A DNA stretch of 64,000 bases from Balneola sp. (GTDB lineage Bacteria > Bacteroidota > Rhodothermia > Balneolales > Balneolaceae). A model generated the notes under the pieces. It made no database searches and was not told the DNA's origin. It saw nothing but the letters and a program-made list of their open reading frames with translations. Of this stretch, positions 16,277 to 25,459 are shown in pieces (positions within the stretch are counted from its first letter, which is position 1; the number at the start of each line of letters is the position of its first letter). A program made the translations under genes and the position numbers. The DNA is taken from positions 620,001 through 684,000 of the forward strand of contig RHLJ01000001.1 of NCBI GenBank assembly GCA_003712055.1, read 5' to 3'.

Positions 16277-18046
16277 TTGAATCCGGATTCCTTAAATATG
16301 ACTGGAAACTCGCTCTTCCCTCAAGAACCATTCGACCCGGAGGAAGAAAATAGCTGGCAGGTAAGTTACCTGGACATTATTACCATCGTACTTGGCTTTT
16401 TAATTATTCTCCTTTCCGTTTCCCAGATTGCTAAAGAAGAGTTCTCTTCACTTTCTACTTTATTTAGAGAACTAGCTGATCAAACCGAGTTTATAACTAC
16501 TCCGATTGAGGATATCCAGGAAGAACTCGAAGAATTACTACAGCCACAAATAGAACAAGGAAGACTTGAACTTCTTCGGGATTTAAATGATTTGGTTATC
16601 CGTTTTCGGGGAGACGATTTCTACCAATCCGGAAACGCAACCATACAATTGGACGGAATGGACTTATTAAATCACGTGATAAGGGCATTCCAACAAACTT
16701 CTCATGATGATTTTAATATTGATGTAGAAGGCCATACGGATAATGTTCCTATATCATCAGATATATACCCATCCAATTGGGAGCTATCGACTGCCAGAGC
16801 ATCAAATGTGGTGAAGTATTTTGATTACATGGGAATAGAAACTTCCCGGCTAAAGGCTTCAGGTTATGCTGATTCAAGACCTTTAATCCAATTCGACTCT
16901 TTTGGAAACCCATTTCTTGCAAGTAATGAACTCAATCGAAGAATCGTGTTGAGGTTATATTATACCACCGAAGCTTTAGAGCGAAAAGCAAATCAGGAAC
17001 AGTTCGCTTCATCTGAAGAAGAAACTATAGAAACTTCGGAGATAGAGAATCAAGAAGAAGAGCCCAGTGTTACTGAGTTAATACAATCTCTGACAGCGAA
17101 TCAATCTGAGGAGCCTGAACAAGAACAAGAAACCACTGAATCTCCTACTTCTTCTTCTACTGCTGAAGCTGTACCTGAACAGCAAGAAGAAACCCCAACA
17201 ACACCGCTAAGAGTTCAGGAACCAGGACCAGAAACCGTACAAGAGACACCTGGAAATCATACAGTTAATTTAGCGGCCATTCCGGTTTTTACCGATAGAA
17301 CAATTTCATGTTCTTTTTCTGTAAATGCCGGGAGCTTCCAATCTCTATCATCTGGTTTTCAGGTAGCATCTAATGCTCAATCCAAAACCAATTACAGCTT
17401 TGAAGTTTCTTACAATAACCGATCCTACTCAATTCGGTCTAATGAATTTGCTTCGCTAGGTCAGGCAATGTTAGCGCAGCGTGAAATTTCAGAGGCATTA
17501 AATGATGAATCCCTAGGTATAATCCATCAGTGTTACACTCCTGGGGTTACTTCACCATCACCTTTGCAGTACCAGATTCAATTTGGAGCGTTCCAAAACC
17601 AGCAAAATGCACTCGATTATTCCGTGAATGTACTGGATGAGTTTGGAATACAAACTTTTATGACCCGAAGAGCCTCTACTTATAATGTAGTAGCGGGGCC
17701 GTTCCTTACCAGGGAAAATGTACTTTCACAATTAAGCTCATTTCGGGAAAAAGGTGTTCGAGAAAACATCTTTATCAAACCTATGACAGAAGATGTAGCT
17801 GAATATGACTATGCTTACCAAATTCATTTAGAGTCTTTTGAGACAAGGGATGCTGCTGATATCCTGGCTAGCCGTCTTCAGTCTGCTCTTGGCGTGAGTA
17901 CTATTATTGAGCGTTCTACGGATGGAAACTACTATCTCATGACAGAACGATTCGAAAACTATAATGACGCGTCTTCACTTTTCAACCGGATTCAAAATAG
18001 AATCCCTGCAATGAATCCGGTAATATTCTTCCTGGAGTACTTATAA
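16277..18046 (+). CDS. MotB-type stator protein with OmpA domain and three SPOR-like repeats (589 aa)
   Basis: One membrane helix (WQVSYLDIITIVLGFLIILL) with the ion-binding aspartate at D33. An OmpA/MotB peptidoglycan-binding domain spans ~110-235 (VEGHTDNVPISSDIYPSNWE, LSTARA). A Glu/Gln/Thr/Pro-rich linker (~235-330) leads to three SPOR-like units near 344, 432 and 513 (FSVNAGSFQS, YQIQFGAFQN, YQIHLESFET). SPOR domains bind glycan strands lacking stem peptides, often at division sites. Ordinary MotB is ~300 residues, so the tail is unusual. TTG start supported by GGGGTGA at 16264-16270; an ATG at 16298 is the alternative. Confidence 0.85.
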   Translation: MNPDSLNMTGNSLFPQEPFDPEEENSWQVSYLDIITIVLGFLIILLSVSQIAKEEFSSLSTLFRELADQTEFITTPIEDIQEELEELLQPQIEQGRLELLRDLNDLVIRFRGDDFYQSGNATIQLDGMDLLNHVIRAFQQTSHDDFNIDVEGHTDNVPISSDIYPSNWELSTARASNVVKYFDYMGIETSRLKASGYADSRPLIQFDSFGNPFLASNELNRRIVLRLYYTTEALERKANQEQFASSEEETIETSEIENQEEEPSVTELIQSLTANQSEEPEQEQETTESPTSSSTAEAVPEQQEETPTTPLRVQEPGPETVQETPGNHTVNLAAIPVFTDRTISCSFSVNAGSFQSLSSGFQVASNAQSKTNYSFEVSYNNRSYSIRSNEFASLGQAMLAQREISEALNDESLGIIHQCYTPGVTSPSPLQYQIQFGAFQNQQNALDYSVNVLDEFGIQTFMTRRASTYNVVAGPFLTRENVLSQLSSFREKGVRENIFIKPMTEDVAEYDYAYQIHLESFETRDAADILASRLQSALGVSTIIERSTDGNYYLMTERFENYNDASSLFNRIQNRIPAMNPVIFFLEYL

Positions 18047-18071
18047 AGAAGGGCTTTTTATTTCTTTGATA

Positions 18072-18181
18072 GTCATCCCGGACTTGATCCGGGATCTGTA
18101 GTGACTGATTCGTTGATAAACAAAGTTTTTCTATCAACGGCTTATTAACCCCAATAGATCCTGAAACAAGTTCAGGATGAC
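18072..18181. repeat. REP-like inverted repeat element (nested palindromes)
   Basis: GTCATCCCGGACTTGATCCG (18072-18091, unit to 18097) is itself palindromic. A related unit in the opposite direction lies at 18156-18181 and reads GTCATCCTGAACTTGTTTCA on the minus strand. Between them CGTTGATA (18111-18118) pairs with TATCAACG (18132-18139). The layout is that of mobile REP doublets found in many bacterial genomes. It fills most of the gap between the convergent motB-like and pdh operons and could act as a bidirectional terminator. Confidence 0.7.
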
Positions 18182-18245
18182 ACAGGGGTATATTTTAGCA
18201 AAGAGATTTTATCACGAACTAATTTGAGTCCAAAGAAAAGTACGG

Positions 18246-19478
18246 TTAAAGAAGCATGGAAAGAGGATTTTCAATCAATTGCTTCACAGTATTTAAGAAC
18301 TGGGCAGCTTTAGCTCCATCAACAACTCTGTGATCGCTTGACAGGGTAACTTTCATTCTTTTTCCGGGAACAATTTCGCCATCCTCAACCACAGGCACAT
18401 CACGAATCGCACCTACTGCTAAAATACAGGCGTCCGGAGGATTAATAATAGCGGTGAATTCTTCAATACCGAACATACCAAGGTTACTAATGGTAAATGT
18501 ACTTCCCTCCATTTGATCAGGCTGAAGCTTTCGATCTCTTGCTAAACCAGCCAGCTCACGAGTTTCTGCAGAAATCTGAGCTAATCCCTTTTTATCTGCA
18601 TGATTGATGACTGGTGTCATTAACCCTTCATCAATAGCTACAGCAACCGCTACATTTACATCGCCATGTTCCATAATGATATCGCCATGCCATGAGCTAT
18701 TAATTGCCTGATGTCTCGTTAATGCAATTGCACAGGCTTTAACAACAATATCATTGAAGCTTATTTTAACATCATTAGCTGCGTTCATTGATGCTCGTGC
18801 AGCTACTGCAGCCTTCATATCGATATCAATAGTCTCGTAAAAATGAGGATTGGTAAACTTGCTTTCCGATAACCTTCGAGCAATTGTTTTCCGCATCTGA
18901 GAAACCTTTACTTCCTTGCTTTCCAGACTGTCAAATACTGGAGCAGGAGCAGCAGAAGGAGCAGGTTTTGTAAGCCCACCACTTTCTTTAAATCCTTCTA
19001 CATCTTTTTTGATAATCCTTCCTTCAGGACCCGAACCACTTACCCCTGAAAGGTCGATACCCTTATCTGCAGCAATCTTTTTTGCTAATGGAGATGCTTT
19101 AACCCTTCCATTGTCCGATCCGGAAGCTTGTGGAGCAGAAGTGGTAGCTTCTGCTTTTTCCTCTACAACAGCTTCTTGCTTTTCTTCCTTTTTGGGTGTT
19201 TCAGAAGCTCCACCTTCAAGTAGATCGCTAATATCCTCACCAGCTTCTCCAATTACTGCAATTATACCACCCAATGGTACCGCATCTCCCTCTCCGGGAA
19301 CAATTTTCAGAATAGTACCGGCATCGAATACTTCTACATCCATTGTTGCCTTATCGGTCTCAACCTCAGCAATAATGTCGCCTGCTTCTACAGTATCCCC
19401 TTCCTTTACATTCCATTTTGCGATTACCCCTTCTTCCATGGTATCGCTGAGTTTGGGCATTTCGATCTTAATGGCCAT
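18246..19478 (-). CDS. pdhC: Pyruvate dehydrogenase E2, dihydrolipoamide acetyltransferase (410 aa)
   Basis: Transfers the acetyl group from lipoyl-lysine to coenzyme A. One lipoyl domain at 1-80 with the modified lysine in ETDKATMDVE (K43). A subunit-binding domain at ~125-163 (VKASPLAKKIAADKGIDLSG). The catalytic domain covers ~190-410 with the active-site motif DHRVVDGA (H383, D387) near the end. Pro/Ala-rich linkers join the parts. Last gene of the pdhA-pdhB-pdhC operon. No E3 gene is adjacent, so dihydrolipoamide dehydrogenase must be encoded elsewhere. Confidence 0.95.
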   Translation of the reverse strand: MAIKIEMPKLSDTMEEGVIAKWNVKEGDTVEAGDIIAEVETDKATMDVEVFDAGTILKIVPGEGDAVPLGGIIAVIGEAGEDISDLLEGGASETPKKEEKQEAVVEEKAEATTSAPQASGSDNGRVKASPLAKKIAADKGIDLSGVSGSGPEGRIIKKDVEGFKESGGLTKPAPSAAPAPVFDSLESKEVKVSQMRKTIARRLSESKFTNPHFYETIDIDMKAAVAARASMNAANDVKISFNDIVVKACAIALTRHQAINSSWHGDIIMEHGDVNVAVAVAIDEGLMTPVINHADKKGLAQISAETRELAGLARDRKLQPDQMEGSTFTISNLGMFGIEEFTAIINPPDACILAVGAIRDVPVVEDGEIVPGKRMKVTLSSDHRVVDGAKAAQFLNTVKQLIENPLSMLL

Positions 19479-19499
19479 AGCTTCTTTTATTGAGTGATT

Positions 19500-20483
19500 T
19501 TAAGTTCTGTATGTAACCTGATTTACTGCATCAATTACCTGTTTCGGACTTGGGAACCAGGCATCAAATAGCTTTTTAGAGAATGGTGCATTCACATCTG
19601 GTAATGTAACTCTTTGAACAGGAGCATCCAGGTAGTCAAATGCTTCTCTTTGAAGAGAAAATCCTATTTCAGCAGCAAGACCTGCAAATGGATGTGCTTC
19701 ATCAACCACCACACATCTGTTTGTCTTTTTGATAGATTCAATGATTAAAGGAAGATCTAAAGGTTTTACCGTTCTTGGATCAATGATCTCACACTCTACA
19801 CCATCTTTTGCAAGTTGAGCCGCAGCCTGTACAGCTACATGGTACATCTTACCGTGAGCTACTATGGTAACATCGCTTCCTTTACGTTTGATCTTTCCTT
19901 TACCAATTGGAATGATATAGTCTTCGACATCAGAAACCTCTCCTTTCATTCCGTACATTTGTTCGGATTCCATGAATAATACAGGATTATCATCTCTAAC
20001 AGCCGATTTCATCAATCCTTTTGCATCATCAGGTTCTGAAACATAAATCACTTTCAATCCTGGGAAATGAGCATACATGGAATCGAATGCTACCGAATGA
20101 GTTGCTCCTAACTGTCCAGCCGATGCATTAGGCCCTCTGAATACGATAGGACAATCTGCCTGACCGCCGGTCATGTACTTCACCTTGGTTGCATGGTTAA
20201 TAATCTGGTCAGCGGCTAATACGGCGAAGTTGAAGGTCATAAACTCAACGATTGGACGAAGACCATGCATTGCAGCACCAACGCCAATCCCTGCAAAGCC
20301 AAGCTCCGAAATGGGGGTATCGATAACCCTTCTGAACCCATATTTATCAAGTAAGCCCTCGGTAACTTTATAAGCTCCGTTATATTCTGCTACTTCCTCG
20401 CCCATGATGAATACTCTTTCATCGCGATCCATTTCTTCATCAATAGCGTGCTTTATTGCTTCTCTGAATTGTAATTCTGCCAT
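19500..20483 (-). CDS. pdhB: Pyruvate dehydrogenase E1 component beta subunit (327 aa)
   Basis: Forms the alpha2beta2 thiamine-diphosphate enzyme with the next gene upstream. Typical start (LQFREAIKHAIDEEMDRDER) and the FIMGEEVAEYNGAYKVTEGL block that holds the glutamate contacting the cofactor. GAMHGLRPIVEFMTFNF and FRGPNASAGQLGATHS are family signatures, and the C-terminal domain has VDEAHPFAGLAAEI. Length fits the family. It lies 19 bases after pdhA and 21 before pdhC. Confidence 0.95.
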   Translation of the reverse strand: MAELQFREAIKHAIDEEMDRDERVFIMGEEVAEYNGAYKVTEGLLDKYGFRRVIDTPISELGFAGIGVGAAMHGLRPIVEFMTFNFAVLAADQIINHATKVKYMTGGQADCPIVFRGPNASAGQLGATHSVAFDSMYAHFPGLKVIYVSEPDDAKGLMKSAVRDDNPVLFMESEQMYGMKGEVSDVEDYIIPIGKGKIKRKGSDVTIVAHGKMYHVAVQAAAQLAKDGVECEIIDPRTVKPLDLPLIIESIKKTNRCVVVDEAHPFAGLAAEIGFSLQREAFDYLDAPVQRVTLPDVNAPFSKKLFDAWFPSPKQVIDAVNQVTYRT

Positions 20484-20502
20484 TATCTAATTCAACTAAA
20501 TT

Positions 20503-21603
20503 TTAAACGTGGAAGTAAGGTTCGTCTTCAACAAACATGTCATCATACATTTCCTCTATTTCAGGGAAAGGAGACTCATCAGCGAAGGTTACTGCATCAA
20601 GCACTACCTGCTCTATTCTATCTTCTATTTCTTTCAATACCGCTTCTTCGGCAAGCTTATTCGATAATATGTAATCTTTCAATCGAAGAATCGGATCGAT
20701 TTTTTGATACTGTTCAAGCTCTTCTTTGGTACGGTACTTTTGAGGATCTGACATGGAATGACCTCGATATCGATAGGTGCGAATCTCCACAAAATAAGGT
20801 TCAGAGTTTTCGCGCACATCATCCGCTATTTCTTTCATTTTCTCATAAACGGAGAATACATCCATACCATTAATAACTGCGCTTTTCATGCCATATCCTT
20901 TAGCGCGGTCAACGATTTCTGCAACAGTATGACGTTTTGCAGCTGTACCCATGGAATACCCATTGTTTTCAACTACAAAAAGAACTGGTAGCTTCCAGAG
21001 TTGAGCCATATTCATGGATTCATGTAGTGCACCTTGGTCTACTGCTCCATCTCCAAAGAAAGTTGCCGATATATTTCCTGTACCTTTGTATTTGTTTGCA
21101 AATGCAAAGCCTGCACCGATGGGGATGTGCCCCCCTACAATACCATAACCACCCCAAAAGTGCTCTTTTGAGTTAGCAAAGTGCATTGAGCCCCCTTTAC
21201 CCTTGGAACAGCCTGTAGCCTTACCAAAAAGTTCTGCCATTCCCTCGTTAGCAGAAATTCCACGGCATAAGCCCCATCCATGATCCCTATAACCGGTAAT
21301 AATATCATCTTTATCATCAAACGCGAATACCGTACCAGTAGAAATAGCTTCCTGACCAATATAAAGATGCAAGAAACCACCAAACTTACCTTTTTGATAC
21401 TGTTGCATTGCTCGTTCCTCAAATCGTCGCTGCAAGTACATCTGTTCGTACATTGCTAACAAATCAGCTTCTGAAAGGCCAAGCTCTTTATGCTTTTTCT
21501 TTGTTGCAGGAGGAAGGTCTACACCTTTTTGAACAACTCCATCATTTGAATCGCCTATGCCCCGAGGTGCAAAAACGATGTCGTCTTTTTTCTTTTTTGC
21601 CAT
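20503..21603 (-). CDS. pdhA: Pyruvate dehydrogenase E1 component alpha subunit (366 aa)
   Basis: Binds thiamine diphosphate and Mg: the GDG...NN signature is GDGAVDQGALHESMNMAQLW continuing to VVENN. Other family blocks are RRFEERAMQQYQKGKFGGF, HLYIGQEA and RGHSMSDPQKYR. The first ~30 residues are lysine-rich and not part of the fold. First gene of the operon; the 83-base gap upstream to the alaS stop must hold its promoter, but I cannot place it reliably. Confidence 0.95.
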   Translation of the reverse strand: MAKKKKDDIVFAPRGIGDSNDGVVQKGVDLPPATKKKHKELGLSEADLLAMYEQMYLQRRFEERAMQQYQKGKFGGFLHLYIGQEAISTGTVFAFDDKDDIITGYRDHGWGLCRGISANEGMAELFGKATGCSKGKGGSMHFANSKEHFWGGYGIVGGHIPIGAGFAFANKYKGTGNISATFFGDGAVDQGALHESMNMAQLWKLPVLFVVENNGYSMGTAAKRHTVAEIVDRAKGYGMKSAVINGMDVFSVYEKMKEIADDVRENSEPYFVEIRTYRYRGHSMSDPQKYRTKEELEQYQKIDPILRLKDYILSNKLAEEAVLKEIEDRIEQVVLDAVTFADESPFPEIEEMYDDMFVEDEPYFHV

Positions 21604-21686
21604 AGTAAGTTTTTTATCGGTCTCCCTAGAAAAGGGGTCGAAATATATCCAATTTTTTGAAAGTTTTCGCCGTCTGCTTTGCCTGC

Positions 21687-24350
21687 CTATCCAATGGATT
21701 CTGAAAGGATTTCATTCACTTTTTCAAGGGCTTCGTCTAGTTTTTCGGGATTACGTCCGCCAGCAGTTGCAAGATTTGGCTGTCCACCACCTCCGCCTCC
21801 TACAAGTCGGCCTAATTGCCCTACAAGAGCACCGGCTTTAAGCCCTTTTTCTTTTATGAGATCTTCGGTAACAGCTACCATTAAAAATACTTTTCCCTCA
21901 TCATTTCTTGATGCCAGAACCGTAACCGTATTTTTGGGAGCTTTTTGAAGCGCATCGTAGCCAAGTTGCTTTAACACTCCCATATCAGCGCCAGTTACTT
22001 CTCCTTTAACCAATGAAATGCCATTTAAGCTATCAGCAGAATCAAGCAATTCATCAAGTTTGGCACCAGTATTTTGCAGGTTTATTTTTTCAAGTGCTTT
22101 TTCAAGTGCTTTTTTCTCTTCCTGTAGCTTAATCACATTAAGAACAGGGTCTTCGTGATGCCCGACCGCTTTCCTAAACTTTATGATCAGCTTCTTCTCT
22201 TCTCTGAGAAGTCGATCTGATGCCTTTCCGACGAATGCCTCAATCCTTCTGATCCCCGCAGCAACAGAACTTTCGGTAAATATTCTAAAATGTCCAAGTT
22301 CTCCGGTAGCACCTGCATGAGTTCCCCCGCATAATTCCACTGAATAGTCTTCTCCAAACGTAATTACCCGAACATTATCTCCATACTTTTCTCCAAAGAG
22401 CATGGTAGCTCCTCTTTGTTTGGCCTCATCAATAGGAACATTTCTTTCTTCCATTAGAGGAATATTCTCCTGGATTTTTGCATTTACTTCTGCTTCAATC
22501 TCATCAATTTGCTCGTCGGTAACCGCTTCATAGTGGGAAAAATCGAAACGCAAATGATAATCATTAACCAATGACCCTTTCTGAGCTACATGATCTCCAA
22601 GAATATTCCTTAAAGCAGCATGAGCAAGATGAGTTGCGGAATGGTGCTTCTGAATTTCAACACGTCGTTCGAGATCAATGCTGGCTGTCCAGTTTCCGGT
22701 TAGATCTTCTGGTAAAGATTCAGTGTAATGAATGAAGTTACCTTGCGATTTCTGAACATCAATAATGTGTATGAACTCTTCTCCATTAGACAGCATCCCA
22801 GTATCCGCAACCTGCCCACCACTTTCAGCATAAAATGGAGTCTTATTTAACTGAATTGCATAACGATCTTTTTCTTTTCTGTAAGCAGTGATAGTAACCT
22901 CAGCTTCAAAATCATCATATCCAATAAATTCAAAGCTTGAAGCTTTGGTAACAGGTACCCATTCACCCGTTTGGCTTTGGTCGATCGTGAATTTCCCTGC
23001 AGCACGAGCTCTTTCCTTCTGCGCCTGCATATTCTTATTAAAACCTTCCTCATCTACCTCAATCCCTTTCTCACGAGCCATCAACTGTGTTAAGTCGATT
23101 GGGAAACCATAGGTATCATGTAGTTTAAAAGCATCAGCACCTGAGAGTAGTTCTTTCCCTTCTATCATTTCATTGAAGATATCGATACCCTGACCGAGGG
23201 TTTTCAAAAAACTCTTTTCTTCTGCTCTTACTACATTAGTGATGTATTCTTGTTGAGCAACAATTTCGGGAAATACTTCTTCGAATTGGTCAGCAAGTGT
23301 TTGAACCAACTTGTACATGAAAGGCTCTTTAAAACCAAGCTTATCCCAACCGTATCGTATTGCTCTTCGCTGTATACGCCGGATTACATACCCTCTCCCA
23401 TCATTTCCTGGCGATGCTCCGTCTGCGATTGAGAATACCACCGCCCGAATGTGATCAGCGATAACCCTCATAGCAATATCTTTTTCTTCATTCTGACCAT
23501 ATTTCGACCCGGCTAGTCCGGAAATTTGATCCAGAAGCGGAGTGAATACATCAGAGTCATAGTTTGAGAATTTATCCTGGAGTACCGCACATACTCTTTC
23601 AAAACCCATTCCTGTATCAACGTGTTTTGCTGGAAGCGTTTTAAGGGTATCATCTGGTAACCGATTGAACTGAATGAAAACGAGATTCCAAATTTCCATC
23701 ACCCTTGGATCATCCATGTTCACCAATTCGGCACCATTTTGCTGTTGCCTTTCTTCCTCAGATCTTAGATCAATATGGATTTCAGAACAGGGACCACAAG
23801 GGCCAGTGTCCCCCATCTCCCAAAAATTATCTTTCTTCCCAAACTTTAAGATATGATCGTGAGCGATGTTGGTTTGGCTTTTCCATAATTCAATAGCTTC
23901 TTCATCAACTGGGAGGCCATCTTCTTCATCTCCCCCAAACACAGTTGCATACAATCTCCCGGGATCCATTCCCCATCGATCTACAAGTAGCTCCCAAGCC
24001 CATAAAATTGCATCTTTCTTAAAATAATCTCCGAACGACCAGTTCCCCAACATCTCAAAGAGAGTATGGTGATAGGTATCGTGCCCTACTTCTTCCAGGT
24101 CATTATGCTTTCCACTTACCCGAATACATTTTTGGGTATCAGCTGCGCGGCTCCAGTTTTTTCCATCATGTGTAAGAAACTCCTCTTCACCCAAAAAAAT
24201 AGGTTTAAACTGATTCATTCCTGCATTTGTAAATAACAACGTGGGATCTTCTTTAGGAACAACAGGAGCACTTGAAACAATTGCGTGCTCTTTCTCTGCA
24301 AAGAATTCCAAAAATTCGTTTCTGATTTGGGATGAAGTCTTCCTGGACAT
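21687..24350 (-). CDS. alaS: Alanyl-tRNA synthetase (887 aa)
   Basis: Charges tRNA-Ala. The aminoacylation domain is at the N-terminus (PVVPKEDPTLLFTNAGMNQF), and the editing domain has both zinc motifs, HHSATHLAHAAL and CGGTHAGATGELG. The C-terminal domain ends with a glycine-rich stretch (GRLVGGGGGGQPNLATAGG), as usual for AlaRS. Length is normal (~875-890). Monocistronic, divergent from the DUF502 gene across a 114-base gap. Confidence 0.97.
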   Translation of the reverse strand: MSRKTSSQIRNEFLEFFAEKEHAIVSSAPVVPKEDPTLLFTNAGMNQFKPIFLGEEEFLTHDGKNWSRAADTQKCIRVSGKHNDLEEVGHDTYHHTLFEMLGNWSFGDYFKKDAILWAWELLVDRWGMDPGRLYATVFGGDEEDGLPVDEEAIELWKSQTNIAHDHILKFGKKDNFWEMGDTGPCGPCSEIHIDLRSEEERQQQNGAELVNMDDPRVMEIWNLVFIQFNRLPDDTLKTLPAKHVDTGMGFERVCAVLQDKFSNYDSDVFTPLLDQISGLAGSKYGQNEEKDIAMRVIADHIRAVVFSIADGASPGNDGRGYVIRRIQRRAIRYGWDKLGFKEPFMYKLVQTLADQFEEVFPEIVAQQEYITNVVRAEEKSFLKTLGQGIDIFNEMIEGKELLSGADAFKLHDTYGFPIDLTQLMAREKGIEVDEEGFNKNMQAQKERARAAGKFTIDQSQTGEWVPVTKASSFEFIGYDDFEAEVTITAYRKEKDRYAIQLNKTPFYAESGGQVADTGMLSNGEEFIHIIDVQKSQGNFIHYTESLPEDLTGNWTASIDLERRVEIQKHHSATHLAHAALRNILGDHVAQKGSLVNDYHLRFDFSHYEAVTDEQIDEIEAEVNAKIQENIPLMEERNVPIDEAKQRGATMLFGEKYGDNVRVITFGEDYSVELCGGTHAGATGELGHFRIFTESSVAAGIRRIEAFVGKASDRLLREEKKLIIKFRKAVGHHEDPVLNVIKLQEEKKALEKALEKINLQNTGAKLDELLDSADSLNGISLVKGEVTGADMGVLKQLGYDALQKAPKNTVTVLASRNDEGKVFLMVAVTEDLIKEKGLKAGALVGQLGRLVGGGGGGQPNLATAGGRNPEKLDEALEKVNEILSESIG

Positions 24351-24464
24351 TAACTTTCTACTAGGATATTTCGATTTACGAAGGCTGGGAAGATAGAAAA
24401 AATCCAGTTCTTACTCATTGAATACCTTCTATAAAAACCATGAGAATCCAATAAAGCTGATACT

Positions 24465-25034
24465 ATGAAACTGATATTGAATTACTTTTTAAGAGGAATG
24501 CTTATTGTTTTCCCGGTTGGCGCTACCATATATCTGGTTAGCATCACTATAAACTGGGTAAATGCTACTTTTAATAATCTTTTCTTTGGCTGGTTTGAAT
24601 GGAACATCCCAGGCCTTGGAATCTTAACTGGCTTCGTACTTATCTCGCTGGTAGGGTTTATTTTTTCCAGGGCTTTTATAAAACCAATCATACAATGGTT
24701 TGAGAATATCCTTACCCGTACCCCATTGGTAAGTATCATTTATACTTCTTTAAAGGATTTAACTGAAGCATTTGTAGGAGAGAAAAAGAAATTCACTAAA
24801 CCTGTAAAAATCCAATTTGGAGAAATGGATCTTGCTCGTTTTGGTTTTATTACCCAGGAATCCCTTTCCAACCTTGGTCTTGAGCAAGAAGTAGCTGTCT
24901 ACTGCCCTCATTCTTACAACTTTTCCGGTAACCTGTATATCGTACCAAAGGAAAGCATTACACCGATTGAAGCCGATTCAACCGACTTTATGCGATTTAT
25001 TGTCTCAGGAGGCGTAACCGGGTTCGGTAAATGA
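24465..25034 (+). CDS. DUF502 family membrane protein (189 aa)
   Basis: Two membrane helices (residues ~10-28 and ~50-70), then GFIFSRAFIKPIIQWFENIL, TRTPLVSIIYTSLKDLTEAF and a C-terminal soluble domain with VAVYCPHSYNFSGNLYIVP: the DUF502 pattern. The molecular role is unknown. It converges with the lipoprotein gene at 25037 with only two bases between the stop codons. Confidence 0.85.
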   Translation: MKLILNYFLRGMLIVFPVGATIYLVSITINWVNATFNNLFFGWFEWNIPGLGILTGFVLISLVGFIFSRAFIKPIIQWFENILTRTPLVSIIYTSLKDLTEAFVGEKKKFTKPVKIQFGEMDLARFGFITQESLSNLGLEQEVAVYCPHSYNFSGNLYIVPKESITPIEADSTDFMRFIVSGGVTGFGK

Positions 25035-25036
25035 TA

Positions 25037-25456
25037 TTAGCAAGAAGCAGAGACATTATATCTCCTTCCAAATCTACAATTACGCCAGTACCAATTTTCG
25101 TCGACCTGAGTGAGTTCAAGTCGTTTTATTTTTCTTTCCCAGTCGTGATCAGGTTCTTGTATTAGATAGAAATACCGGTAGTTCCTGGGGAAACCGGTCA
25201 TATAAAACACTATAGAACTTGTATCTGGAGATACATGAGCACCATAAGCCCCGAGTTCTTTCAATTCTTGCCAGATATCAGAATTAGTCGAATCCCTCCT
25301 AAGAACAAAACCTGGCTCAACTTTAGCCTCAATTTTCCTGGCTAAAATCTCTAAATCTTTAGGATTTTTTGGAGGTTTAGGCTTATTAGTACAATTCATA
25401 AACCCTAAGAAAAGTACCAAAATAGCTGGTAGCATTTTCTTTTGGACATTAGACAT
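25037..25456 (-). CDS. Hypothetical lipoprotein (139 aa)
   Basis: Signal with lipobox GFMNC (Cys22), followed by a Lys/Pro-rich linker. The rest is a small domain with aromatic residues (NYRYFYLIQEPDHDWERKI, ENWYWRNC) and one possible disulphide. No family recognised. It follows the ferredoxin-NADP reductase gene by three bases, so the two are probably co-transcribed. Confidence 0.6.
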   Translation of the reverse strand: MSNVQKKMLPAILVLFLGFMNCTNKPKPPKNPKDLEILARKIEAKVEPGFVLRRDSTNSDIWQELKELGAYGAHVSPDTSSIVFYMTGFPRNYRYFYLIQEPDHDWERKIKRLELTQVDENWYWRNCRFGRRYNVSASC

Positions 25457-25459
25457 TTT

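Noticed and set aside
15463-18046. MotA/MotB pair as part of a Zorya anti-phage system
   Set aside because: The MotA-like protein lacks the long cytoplasmic tail of ZorA, and no ZorC, ZorD or ZorE-like gene follows. The neighbours are usher, chaperone and FliF-FliG genes.
15463-18046. TolQR/ExbBD-type proton-driven pair
   Set aside because: The second protein has a full OmpA/MotB peptidoglycan domain and the first has the MotA proline pattern; TolR/ExbD are much shorter and lack this domain.
18916-19497. 193-residue open frame on the plus strand opposite pdhC
   Set aside because: It is a mirror of the E2 coding sequence, rich in Ser/Pro/Ala as expected from antisense of the lipoyl and linker regions, with no ribosome site.
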